From JBCBRD01 sp039819785 (GTDB taxonomy: Bacteria; Pseudomonadota; Alphaproteobacteria; Rhizobiales; Hyphomicrobiaceae): a stretch of DNA of 58,106 bases. The position numbers and the translations under genes are program-made. Under the pieces are notes generated by a model. It saw only the letters and a program-made list of their open reading frames with translations. It made no database searches and was not told the origin of the DNA. Of this stretch, positions 25,696-33,899 are shown in pieces. Positions within the stretch are counted from its first letter, which is position 1; each line of letters begins with the position of its first letter. The stretch is from assembly GCA_039819785.1 (NCBI GenBank), contig JBCBRH010000028.1, positions 1 to 58,106 on the forward strand, written 5' to 3'.

Positions 25696-26215
25696 AAAAC
25701 TGATCTCGTATGGTTGGGGTCCGTGTCTGTCCGCAGGCCATCCTGCCCTGTCAGCAATCCAGCACGCGCCACCCTATAGCAGCCTTTCGACCCGCGACAC
25801 ATCAGCTAGTTCTTCTGGTCTACCAACAACAATTTGCGAGATACATCCCCAAAAGGTATCGTCATGCAACCGGACCACTGACCGGGGATCGGCATCGGTG
25901 TTGTTACGCTGGTTAATGGACGTTGCCCGAAATCAGCCGCAAAGCCGCCACGGAAATCGGCGATACGGAGTCCACAGTGGTGATCGCTCGCCGACCGGAG
26001 ACGACCCACAGCTGAAGGTTATTGTTGCCTAGCTTTTCAACGACTTGGGTACAATGGCGCGCCGGACCGCATTCATGATCAGTTCAGTTTCAAAGTCGTA
26101 ACGTGACCACACCACCGCCCCAACGAAGGAACAAATGGTCGACCTGCTGGGTAAAGATTGAGAACCATCTGCAAGGATGCAGGTGAACAGCAGACGATCA
26201 TAAGGAGATCCACCG
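25696..26215. other. Divergent intergenic region of 520 bases
   Basis: This stretch lies between mrpE and the basic secreted protein, which are read outwards. Short open frames occur but have no start site, signal or conserved look. CTGCA and TGCAG form a small inverted repeat near 26170-26185, just before the AAGGAG site of the 26216 gene. I see no clear promoter pair, tRNA or terminator. Confidence 0.5.
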
Positions 26216-26659
26216 ATGACCGTTTCCAAATCAAGAACCACAAGAACAAGCACCTTGAAACATGTCGCAATCGCTTGCGGATTGGCGCTCAGCATGGGCT
26301 TTGCAGCCCAGTCTGCTTCAGCCGCCGAAGTACGTCACTTGACGGCGCCATCGACTTCTTTGACAGGTGGCACTGTGATTGCCGACACGGGCCTTGCTGC
26401 GGCCCGCAAGGCCTCTGAAGGTGAAGTCATCAAGACAGCTGGCCGTCGTGGCCGTGGCTTGGCAGCCGGTCTTATTATCGGTGCAGCCGCAGCCGCCATC
26501 ATTGCCGGCTCGTCCCGGGCCCATGCACGGCGCGGTCACCACTACCAAGAGCGTCATTACCGTGGCCGTGGCCACGGCAACCGGTGTGAGCGCTGGTACT
26601 TCCGCTGTGAAGATGGCGTCCGCCGGGCCTGCCGCAAGTTCTATCGCTACTGCGATTGA
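26216..26659 (+). CDS. Secreted basic protein with His/Arg/Gly-rich C-terminus
   Basis: I do not recognise this 147-residue protein. It has a long N-region and a hydrophobic signal core (VAIACGLALSMGFAAQSASA) with cleavage after ASA. A second hydrophobic segment of Ala/Ile/Gly (GLAAGLIIGAAAAAIIAG, about 82-99) could span the membrane or insert in it. After it come a run rich in His, Arg, Gly and Tyr (RRGHHYQERHYRGRGHG) and a short Cys-containing end with three cysteines (RCERWYFRCEDGVRRACRK) plus a final Cys. AAGGAG precedes the ATG, and a strong terminator follows, so it is monocistronic. It could bind metal or an acidic surface; this is inference. Confidence 0.75.
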   Translation: MTVSKSRTTRTSTLKHVAIACGLALSMGFAAQSASAAEVRHLTAPSTSLTGGTVIADTGLAAARKASEGEVIKTAGRRGRGLAAGLIIGAAAAAIIAGSSRAHARRGHHYQERHYRGRGHGNRCERWYFRCEDGVRRACRKFYRYCD

Positions 26660-26682
26660 TCTTTACCAATTATCGATATTCC

Positions 26683-26716
26683 AAAAACGCCCGGCATCCG
26701 TGTCGGGCGTTTTTTA
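26683..26716 (+). terminator. Rho-independent terminator
   Basis: ACGCCCG (26687-26693) pairs with CGGGCGT (26704-26710) across a ten-base loop, the A-run before and T-run after extend the stem, and at least five T follow. It sits 24 bases after the stop of the secreted basic protein. Confidence 0.9.
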
Positions 26717-26865
26717 GTTGCGCCTGCTATTCGATCCAGCAGGCGCTTTTGACCCTTGACCGGACCTGCGCACCTGTCGGAGTCTGCAATCGTGTAACCG
26801 GCGATCTATCCACTGAATGTGTCCCGCCGCCCCTCGTACCCGCGTGAACAGAAAGTATTGCGCCC

Positions 26866-28089
26866 ATGCCCGCGCGCTCGAAGCCTCGCAAGCCCGCAAC
26901 CCTCAAACCCGCGCAGAGCCCGGCGGCCAAACAGCCCACAAAGCCACGGTCAAAACCCAGACGCACCGCAAAGCGGGTCAGCTTGAGCGGCTTGGACAAA
27001 GTCCATTGCGGCGACTGCGTGGATATCCTCAAAACGCTCCCCAATGCCAGCGTTGACCTCGTGTTCGCCGACCCGCCCTACAACCTGCAACTCGACGGCG
27101 ACCTGATGCGCCCAAACAACACCCGCGTCGACGGCGTGGACGATGCCTGGGACAAATTCGATAGCTTCAAGACGTACGATGCCTTCTCGAAAGGTTGGCT
27201 CAACGAATGCCGCCGCATCCTGAAACCGGATGGAGCCATGTGGGTCATCGGCTCCTACCACAACATCTTCCGCCTCGGCACGGTGCTGCAGGACCTCGAC
27301 TACTGGATTTTGAACGACGTCATCTGGCGCAAAGTAAACCCGATGCCGAACTTCCGTGGCCGGAGGCTGACGAATGCGCACGAAACCCTGATATGGGCGG
27401 CTCGGGGACAGAAATCCCGCTACACGTTCAACTACGAATCCCTGAAGGCCCTCAACGACGACCTGCAGATGCGATCCGATTGGCTCTTTCCAATCTGCGC
27501 CGGGCCCGAACGCCTGAAGGACGCAGATGGCCGCAAAGTACACCCCACACAGAAACCAGAGGCCCTGATCACCCGCGTTCTGCTCGCGACGACAAACCAG
27601 GGCGACACCGTCCTGGACCCATTTTTTGGAACCGGCACGACGGGTGCATGCGCAAAGCGGCTGGACCGCCGCTATATCGGGATAGAGCGCGACCCCGACT
27701 ATGCCCGCATCGCCACCGAACGGATCGGCCAGATCGAGCGCCTTGGAACGTCGACGCTCATGACCGCCCGCTCGAAACGAGCTGAACCGCGCGTTGCTTT
27801 TGGGAAAATCATTGAGCTAGGCATTATTAAACCGGGTAGCGCGCTTTACGACCCCAGACGAAAACTCCGCGCCGAAGTTCGCGCCGACGGGACACTGGCC
27901 GTTGAGGGCGGTGCCCAGGGCTCGATCCACCGTTTAGGCGCAGAGGTCCAGGGCAAGACAGCCTGTAACGGCTGGACGTTCTGGCACTACGACGTCGGCG
28001 GAAAGCTCACGCCGATTGATGAACTCCGCGACGTCGCCAAGCGTCATCTCGGCCTCGTTCCCAAACAAACGCTTGTCGCCGCTGAATAA
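26866..28089 (+). CDS. ccrM: CcrM-type adenine-N6 DNA methyltransferase
   Basis: CcrM methylates adenine in GANTC and times the alphaproteobacterial cell cycle. The protein has 407 residues, about 45 more than Caulobacter CcrM, because of a Lys/Arg/Pro-rich N-terminal extension (1-37). The catalytic motif FADPPYNLQLDG (about 67-78) comes first and the SAM-binding LDPFFGTGTTGACA (about 250) second, as in beta-class enzymes. HCGDCVDILKTLP precedes the catalytic motif. The C-terminal domain after about residue 300, with GSIHRLGAEVQG, is the DNA-recognition domain typical of CcrM. No restriction gene is nearby, so it is an orphan methylase. The start ATG has only a weak upstream site. Confidence 0.95.
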   Translation: MPARSKPRKPATLKPAQSPAAKQPTKPRSKPRRTAKRVSLSGLDKVHCGDCVDILKTLPNASVDLVFADPPYNLQLDGDLMRPNNTRVDGVDDAWDKFDSFKTYDAFSKGWLNECRRILKPDGAMWVIGSYHNIFRLGTVLQDLDYWILNDVIWRKVNPMPNFRGRRLTNAHETLIWAARGQKSRYTFNYESLKALNDDLQMRSDWLFPICAGPERLKDADGRKVHPTQKPEALITRVLLATTNQGDTVLDPFFGTGTTGACAKRLDRRYIGIERDPDYARIATERIGQIERLGTSTLMTARSKRAEPRVAFGKIIELGIIKPGSALYDPRRKLRAEVRADGTLAVEGGAQGSIHRLGAEVQGKTACNGWTFWHYDVGGKLTPIDELRDVAKRHLGLVPKQTLVAAE

Positions 28090-28155
28090 ACGCGGTTCCT
28101 CAGCCTATTCAAATCCCGTTTTCGTTGATAGGACTGCAAATGCGCGGGGAAGACG

Positions 28156-29667
28156 GTGTGGCTGGTCAAACAGCTCTGCCCGGTCGCGAGGGAGCGTGGC
28201 GTCGTGGAACAAGTTCAAGACAAACCCAAAGGCCAGGTGACCGGCCTAGCGGCACCAGCGGGAAAGTCGGCAGACAATCCCTCATCTGGCGACGGCGCAC
28301 TTAGACTGCGCGAAGACATTGAAAAAATCAGAGCGACGGCGCTCCAGGCGGCTGCGACCCCATTGGCGTTGAACACCAATTTGACGAGGGCCACCGAAAT
28401 GGTCCTCTCAATCGATTTCAAGCGCTACGACGCCGACCGCCACCGCGAGGCGGCCCCAGGCCTGATGTACGAAGTCTTTGCCTTTCAACACGACCTGCGG
28501 GACCAGATCGAGCACTGGCACAAGGCCGGGTTGATGAGCCAGCAGAACCAACGTGCCTGCCGCAACTTGTTACGCATGACCCGCTATGCAGCAGACATGC
28601 TGGGTGAACTCTGGATCGGCTTTGACCGTCTCGACGAAACCGAACGCACCTATCGAGCCTTCACCGGCACGCACCACAACACGCTCGTCCCCACCCGCTT
28701 TGCAACCGGTGAACACCTGCCGTTCCAGTCGGGCGACGTTATTTTGGTCAGAGGCCAGGCCCACAATAGCGCAGCCATCGCGCGTATCGGCGACATCGAC
28801 AGCCAGTTTTCCCATGTCGGCATGGTCTACATCGACAAAGAGGGCAAACACTGGGTTGTCGAGAGCGTCATTGAGGAAGGCGCGGTCATCGAACCGCTGG
28901 TGACCTTGCTGTCAAACCATCTGGGCCGCGCCGTCTGCCTCCGCCACCGCGATCCCATCTTGGCCAAAAACGCAGCCACCATCATCCACGACCGCGTCCG
29001 GCGCTCACTCAGCCCCACGGGCCAGCACATACCCTATGACTTCACCATGCGCCCGGACATCGGTCGCAAACTCTTTTGCTCCAAACTCGTTCGCCGCGCC
29101 TACAAGGAAGCCAGCGCCCACGAGTACATCCTGCCGACGTTTCCAACCCAGCTGTCCATGAAAAACCGCGATTTCGTCGACCGCATCGGCGTAGAGGCGC
29201 TTGAAACGTTTGCCCCCGGCGACATGGAACTGGAACCCGCATTCGATGTTGTCGCCGAATGGCAGGATTATCGCATCACGTCCAATCTCCGCCTGCAAGA
29301 CATGGTGATGGATAAACTGTTCGAATGGATGGAAGCTTACAATTACCGGTTCCACGAAACGTTCAAGATCAAGCTGATCTCGATCCTCGGTCGCGCTTCG
29401 AGCTACCTGTCGAATGACATCAAGGACATGCTCGAAAGCTCATTTCCGAAAATCCCACCCAACATGAGCAGGAAGGCAATTGCCGTGATCGCCATGTTGC
29501 ATGAAACAGCCGAACCGCTGCTTGACGACCTGCTCAAGGCTGAGGACAACGCAATTCGTCAGACCGGCCTCCCTCTACACCCGCGCGACGCTTATCTGAT
29601 CTTGGAAAAAAAGCGCGAAAGCCTCGGCTCCGAAATCGGCTACCTGCGCATCAGAGACAGCCGCTGA
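28156..29667 (+). CDS. YiiX-like permuted NlpC/P60 cysteine hydrolase
   Basis: This 503-residue protein has a permuted papain-like amidase fold. FQSGDVILVRGQ (about 190) starts the domain, FSHVGMVYI (about 218) carries the His, WVVES follows, and KLFCSKLVRRAY (about 304) carries the likely nucleophile Cys. YiiX/YebB relatives act on lipids or peptidoglycan; which one applies here is unknown. There is no signal peptide, which is odd for a wall enzyme. The first 60 residues and the last 150 are helical. The GTG at 28156 has GGGGAAGA upstream; a GTG at about 28204 is an alternative. It follows ccrM in the same direction after 66 bases. Confidence 0.78.
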   Translation: MWLVKQLCPVARERGVVEQVQDKPKGQVTGLAAPAGKSADNPSSGDGALRLREDIEKIRATALQAAATPLALNTNLTRATEMVLSIDFKRYDADRHREAAPGLMYEVFAFQHDLRDQIEHWHKAGLMSQQNQRACRNLLRMTRYAADMLGELWIGFDRLDETERTYRAFTGTHHNTLVPTRFATGEHLPFQSGDVILVRGQAHNSAAIARIGDIDSQFSHVGMVYIDKEGKHWVVESVIEEGAVIEPLVTLLSNHLGRAVCLRHRDPILAKNAATIIHDRVRRSLSPTGQHIPYDFTMRPDIGRKLFCSKLVRRAYKEASAHEYILPTFPTQLSMKNRDFVDRIGVEALETFAPGDMELEPAFDVVAEWQDYRITSNLRLQDMVMDKLFEWMEAYNYRFHETFKIKLISILGRASSYLSNDIKDMLESSFPKIPPNMSRKAIAVIAMLHETAEPLLDDLLKAEDNAIRQTGLPLHPRDAYLILEKKRESLGSEIGYLRIRDSR

Positions 29668-29757
29668 GCCAACAATTTTTGGGACACACCGCGTGCGGCC
29701 AACGCCGGATCAAAAGTCACGGCAAACGAAAACGGGTCGCAATGGTTCGCAGACGTC

Positions 29758-30006
29758 TCAACGCTTGCCAGACAAAGCGCTGAGCATTCGCACAAGCCCG
29801 AATGCCAAAAGCGGTGGAACGGCAGCCGCCACCGCATACGTCGCAATATGCCAGTTCACCGCACTTTGGTAAGAACTCTGCGTTCCCTCATCAACCGGGC
29901 TCAGGTCAAGCGAAAACGCCGGCCAATTCGCGATACTGACTTGATGAACCGCCACAACCCAGACCAACGTGACGACACCCCAGACGAGATACATCAGTGT
30001 CTTCAT
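29758..30006 (-). CDS. Small two-helix membrane protein
   Basis: This 82-residue protein starts MKTLMYLVWGVVTLVWVVAV, a first membrane helix, and has a second helix around 55-75 (YAVAAAVPPLLAFGLVRML). A short hydrophilic loop between them holds SPVDEGTQ. The ATG at 30006 has GGGAAGG six bases upstream, so the start is well supported. It is convergent with the YiiX-like gene. I do not recognise a family, and nothing nearby suggests a role. Confidence 0.55.
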   Translation of the reverse strand: MKTLMYLVWGVVTLVWVVAVHQVSIANWPAFSLDLSPVDEGTQSSYQSAVNWHIATYAVAAAVPPLLAFGLVRMLSALSGKR

Positions 30007-30213
30007 GAATACCTTCCCCTTAGCGCGGCAGCCTCTTAGGGCATCAACCACGTGCCAAACACCTGAACCACCGTCATGTCATGAACTCAGGTCGAAAACA
30101 CGATGCATAGCCGCCCGAAGGGTTTGGCAGCATCCAATCGACAAGCACAGTTGGCGCAAACAGAACACCACCTGCCCGACCACGAACGCCAGCACGGCTC
30201 CTCCGCCCGGCGC

Positions 30214-31338
30214 TCACCCTTCCTTCATTCCAGCCTGCACGATTTTCTTCATCACACTGGGCAACGCGGCACCTGACAGCTCGCGGCGTGGCACCCAGAC
30301 ACAGCGCTCCGGTTCGGCACAGAATGTCAGCTCCGCATCGACCGGAACCACCGCGCGAAAAACGCGCATCTCCAGCCTGAAGTGTGTGAACACATGCACC
30401 ACAAGATCAGGAACCGCCCACCAATCTGCGCGAACCGGCGTCACCTTCAAGGCCGCCTGCTCCTCAATCAATGCATCCCCCCAAGCCCCCGACGGCACCT
30501 CCATCATCCCGCCGAGCAACCCGTTATCTGGCCGCCTGCGCAACAAGACAGAGCCATCTTCGCGCAATGCCACGAAAGCCGCGCCATATCGGTTCGGTCG
30601 GGCACCCTTGGGCGTTTTGGCTGGCAGACTGGCTGCAATTCCTTTGGCGTGGGCGTGGCAGTCTGAATGAACCGGACACATCAGGCAGGAGGGCCGCTTA
30701 GGCGTACAAACAGTCGCGCCCAGATCCATCATCGCCTGGGCAAAATCTCCGGCCCGATGTTGCGGTGTGAGCGTCGCAGCCAGCCGCTTCAACTCCGCCT
30801 TGCCGCCTGGCAGCGGTGTCGTGAACGCAAACAGACGCGCAACAACGCGCTCAATGTTGCCATCAACCGGCGTGGCAGACTTCCCAAAGGCAATCGCCGA
30901 GATGGCAGCAGCCGTGTAAGGCCCCACGCCTGGCAGCTTTAAAAGCTCTGCCTCAGTGTCCGGGAATGCACCCCCATAGGCCTCGGCCACCATCTGGGCG
31001 CAGGCATGCAGATTTCGAGCACGGGAGTAGTAGCCAAGCCCGGCCCAGGCAGCCAAGACGTCGTCACGGTCGGCAGCCGCCAGATCAACCACACGCGGCC
31101 ACCGCGCCACAAACGCTTGGAAAAAGGGGATCACCGCCTTCACGGTGGTCTGCTGCAGCATAATCTCGCTCAGCCACACGCGGTAGGGATCAGCCCGCGT
31201 CCCAGGTGCATAGCGCCAGGGAAGGTCGCGCCGCTGGGCGTCGTACCAGCCCAACAGCTCGTTCACCGTATCGGACCCCGCCGGTCTCAGCGGAAGTTGC
31301 TTTCGAGCCACATAGCCCACATCAGGTCGCCTCGCCAA
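30214..31338 (-). CDS. mutY: A/G-specific adenine DNA glycosylase
   Basis: MutY removes adenine paired with 8-oxoguanine. The protein is 374 residues with the full architecture. The helix-hairpin-helix LPGVGPYTAAAI (about 134-145) is followed by catalytic Asp in TPVDGNIERV. The 4Fe-4S motif CTPKRPSCLMCPVHSDC (CX6CX2CX5C) is intact, and a C-terminal NUDIX-like domain with the 8-oxoguanine sensing role begins near 245. The longest start is TTG at 31338; a GTG at 31266 (giving MNELLGWYDAQRRDLPW) is a good alternative. It is divergent from the dciA-like gene, a neighbourhood kept in Hyphomicrobiales. Confidence 0.95.
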   Translation of the reverse strand: MARRPDVGYVARKQLPLRPAGSDTVNELLGWYDAQRRDLPWRYAPGTRADPYRVWLSEIMLQQTTVKAVIPFFQAFVARWPRVVDLAAADRDDVLAAWAGLGYYSRARNLHACAQMVAEAYGGAFPDTEAELLKLPGVGPYTAAAISAIAFGKSATPVDGNIERVVARLFAFTTPLPGGKAELKRLAATLTPQHRAGDFAQAMMDLGATVCTPKRPSCLMCPVHSDCHAHAKGIAASLPAKTPKGARPNRYGAAFVALREDGSVLLRRRPDNGLLGGMMEVPSGAWGDALIEEQAALKVTPVRADWWAVPDLVVHVFTHFRLEMRVFRAVVPVDAELTFCAEPERCVWVPRRELSGAALPSVMKKIVQAGMKEG

Positions 31339-31433
31339 ATCGCGCGAATCAGTCTTCGTATGTCAATACAAACGGTACGCAACCGCACCGGAAGCGCAAG
31401 CGCGCCGACTGACATTTGACCAGGACAAACCAG

Positions 31434-32009
31434 ATGAGCGCCACATCCCAGCTTGCCAGGAGCATCAACGCACGCCGCGTGCGTGCGAAGGCCGTTGGCG
31501 CATTTGTCCCCAAGCTGACCGAAAAAGCGTTCGCGAAATTTGGCTTTTCCGCCGTGGCCATGATCAGCGACTGGTCCCGCATCGCAGGCCCGACGCTCGC
31601 GGCCCATACAGCACCCGAACGGCTAAAATGGCCACGGCCTGTTCAAAAGTTCGGCGATGTCGAGGATGGCTGCGAAGGCCGCCCCGGTGCAACACTGCTC
31701 CTGAGGGTGGACCCAGCGCGCGCGCTAGAGGTTGAATATGGCGCAGCCCAATTGATAGAACGCATCAACGGCTATTTCGGCTACCGCGCAGTGGCCAAAA
31801 TCAAGCTGATTCAAGCACCACTGATCTCTCACCGCAGCATCACCAAGCCTGTGGAAACAGACAGGCGGCGTCAGCCCAACCGGGTCAACACGCAGTCTCA
31901 AAGACCTAAAACGCCGTCTCCATCTGAGATCAAGCCGATAAAAAATGCAGAGCTAAAGGCCGCACTCGAACGCCTTAAGACATCCATAAAAACAGATGTC
32001 GCAGCCTGA
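31434..32009 (+). CDS. DUF721 / DciA-like protein
   Basis: DciA proteins load the replicative helicase DnaB in bacteria that lack DnaC. This 191-residue protein has the DUF721 pattern in residues 25-135: FAKFGFSAVAMISDWSRIAG, with the conserved Trp, then LLLRVDPARALEVEYGAAQLIERIN. No dnaC is visible here. The C-terminal 55 residues are basic and low in complexity. The ATG at 31434 has AGGA eight bases upstream and is preferred over TTG at 31416. It is divergent from mutY and followed by two dsbA-type genes and smc, the usual rhizobial order. Helicase loading is inferred from the family. Confidence 0.82.
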   Translation: MSATSQLARSINARRVRAKAVGAFVPKLTEKAFAKFGFSAVAMISDWSRIAGPTLAAHTAPERLKWPRPVQKFGDVEDGCEGRPGATLLLRVDPARALEVEYGAAQLIERINGYFGYRAVAKIKLIQAPLISHRSITKPVETDRRRQPNRVNTQSQRPKTPSPSEIKPIKNAELKAALERLKTSIKTDVAA

Positions 32010-32210
32010 CTTTACCGTGTTTAAAGGCGTCTTGAGCCACCTCACACACCTTAACAACCGGCTGGGACACACCTTTGTGAGGCGCAAACATTGGCCCGTT
32101 CAGTTGCGGTTCAAGCCAAAACTGCCTTAATCCCCTCATATACGGCGCAGCATTTACGGAAAATCGCGCCTCAGAGACTGCATTGAACCGCCCAGCAAAG
32201 GTTGACACCC

Positions 32211-32936
32211 GTGCCAACATCAAAAGACGTCTCATCCACGCTCCCGCTTCACATCGCGACACCGCTCACGCTGGAAGCTGACCGCCGGGCTGTCCTCACG
32301 GGCGCACTGGCCCTCACGGCATTCAGCGCCGTCGGCGTGACCCTCGGCGCAACCACAGCGCGCGCCCAGGACGTGCCCATAGCAGAGCTTTCGCGCTCAG
32401 GCGGCCTTCCAGATGTGGTTCTCGGCAACGAGGATGCAGCCGTGACCGTCATTGAATATGCTTCAATGAGCTGCGGACATTGTAAACGCTTCCACGAAAC
32501 CGTTTATCCAGAGCTAAAGAAAAAATATATCGACACAGGTAAAATCCGTTTCATCTTCCGTGAATTCCCGCTCGACAATCGCGCAGCCGCCGCCTCAATG
32601 CTGGCGCGCTGTCTCGAAGGCGAGAAAACGTATTCGATGATCAATGTCCTGTTCGAAACACAGGAAGACTGGGCCTACGTTCGCGGCGACCCAACCCCGA
32701 AACTGTTCGAGATCGCCAAGCAGGCCGGCTTTACCGAAGAGAGCTTCAACGCCTGTCTGAAGGACGAAACCCAGTTCAAGAAACTGCTCGAAGGCCGCGA
32801 GCGCGCAGGCAAGGTGTTTGGCGTAAACTCCACACCCACCTTCTTTATCAACGGTGAACGCATCCAAGGGGGTGCAGCATTGGCCGATTTCGATAAGGTG
32901 ATTGAACCTTTGCTGGCAAAAGCCAAGCAAGGCTAA
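32211..32936 (+). CDS. DsbA-family thiol-disulfide oxidoreductase (Tat-type leader)
   Basis: This 241-residue periplasmic thiol oxidoreductase has a thioredoxin fold with the active site CGHC at Cys88-Cys91 (ASMSCGHCKRF) and cis-Pro in NSTPTFFI. The leader contains DRRAVLTGALALTAFSAVG followed by ARA-QD, which looks like a twin-arginine signal, unusual for DsbA. The start is GTG at 32211, nine bases after AAAGG; TTG at 32202 lies too close to that site. It is followed after 87 bases by a second DsbA-type gene in the same direction. Which proteins it oxidises is unknown. Homologues sit in this position in many Hyphomicrobiales. Confidence 0.9.
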   Translation: MPTSKDVSSTLPLHIATPLTLEADRRAVLTGALALTAFSAVGVTLGATTARAQDVPIAELSRSGGLPDVVLGNEDAAVTVIEYASMSCGHCKRFHETVYPELKKKYIDTGKIRFIFREFPLDNRAAAASMLARCLEGEKTYSMINVLFETQEDWAYVRGDPTPKLFEIAKQAGFTEESFNACLKDETQFKKLLEGRERAGKVFGVNSTPTFFINGERIQGGAALADFDKVIEPLLAKAKQG

Positions 32937-33023
32937 CCACTTTGATCGATGGCCCGGCGCTGTAATGGCCGGGCCGGACCATAAAAATTCCATGGCCTGG
33001 AGCAAACGGGGCAAACCCAACAC

Positions 33024-33860
33024 TTGATACGGCGCACTCAGATAAAACTGCCTTCAGTTGCCCGCCGTCTCGGTGTCATGGTCGCAACAGCGTGCGCCCT
33101 CACGTTAGCCGCCTGCGCAAGCGACCAGCTTGACCTCGCCGGTGGCGGTGTATCCACGGCAGCCATTTCCAACCCGAACAGTCCGTTTGGTCAGTTGGGG
33201 GGAAATGGGACATCCGCCGATGATGAGACGACCGGCTTCAACCCATTCGAAGAGCGCCCCGACACCCTCAGGCCGCGGCTTGTCGTCATTGAGAACCCGA
33301 CGGTTCAGCAGGTGATGAAGGCAAGCCCTCTTCCAGAAATGTCGTGGGGCAGACCGGACGCGCCCATCACTGTGATCAAATACGCCTCGCTGACCTGCCC
33401 CATCTGCCGCAAGTTCCAACGCCAAGTGTATCCAAAGTTCAAAAGCAACTACATAGACACCGGGAAAGTCCGCTACATCATCCGCGAGTTCCCCATCGGC
33501 CGTTCATCGGGCAACGCCACCATCGCGCTACGGTGTGCCAAACCTCAAAAATACATGGCGCTCTATACGGCCTTCCTGAACCAACAAAACCGCTGGGTCA
33601 GCCAGGATGTGCGTCTCCACGCAATCCATGCGGTGGCCAAGCCGTTCGGGTTATCCCGAGCCCAATTTGACGCCTGCCTAGAGAATCAGAAGATGATCAG
33701 CGGACTGAAGTGGATCAAAGACCGCGGTCGGACGTTGGGTGTGATTGGAACGCCGAATTTCTTTATCCAGGGCAAACTCTACAAGAAAGCCTTGGGATAT
33801 GAGGATCTGAAGCGCGAAGTCGACGCCGCACTGGCCCTGACGCTCGCATCGGCCGGATAG
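33024..33860 (+). CDS. DsbA-family lipoprotein
   Basis: This 278-residue protein has a signal peptide with lipobox LAAC at its end (LTLAACASD), so it is probably anchored to the membrane by lipid. A Gly/Asn/Pro-rich linker of about 75 residues leads to a DsbA-like thioredoxin domain with CPIC (ASLTCPICRKF) and cis-Pro in GTPNFFI. It is a diverged paralogue of the gene just upstream: both share TGKxRxIxREFP and the order of secondary structure. The start is TTG at 33024, with a weak site; an ATG at 33078 would shorten the leader. Attached to the membrane, it could work near the secretion site. Confidence 0.87.
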   Translation: MIRRTQIKLPSVARRLGVMVATACALTLAACASDQLDLAGGGVSTAAISNPNSPFGQLGGNGTSADDETTGFNPFEERPDTLRPRLVVIENPTVQQVMKASPLPEMSWGRPDAPITVIKYASLTCPICRKFQRQVYPKFKSNYIDTGKVRYIIREFPIGRSSGNATIALRCAKPQKYMALYTAFLNQQNRWVSQDVRLHAIHAVAKPFGLSRAQFDACLENQKMISGLKWIKDRGRTLGVIGTPNFFIQGKLYKKALGYEDLKREVDAALALTLASAG

Positions 33861-33899
33861 CGGCTTAGACAGGCGGCGTGACCAAAGGCGTACACGGGC

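Noticed and set aside
28100..28130. Terminator after ccrM (CCTAT/ATAGG)
   Set aside because: The stem is imperfect and short with a long loop, and no T-run follows the second arm.
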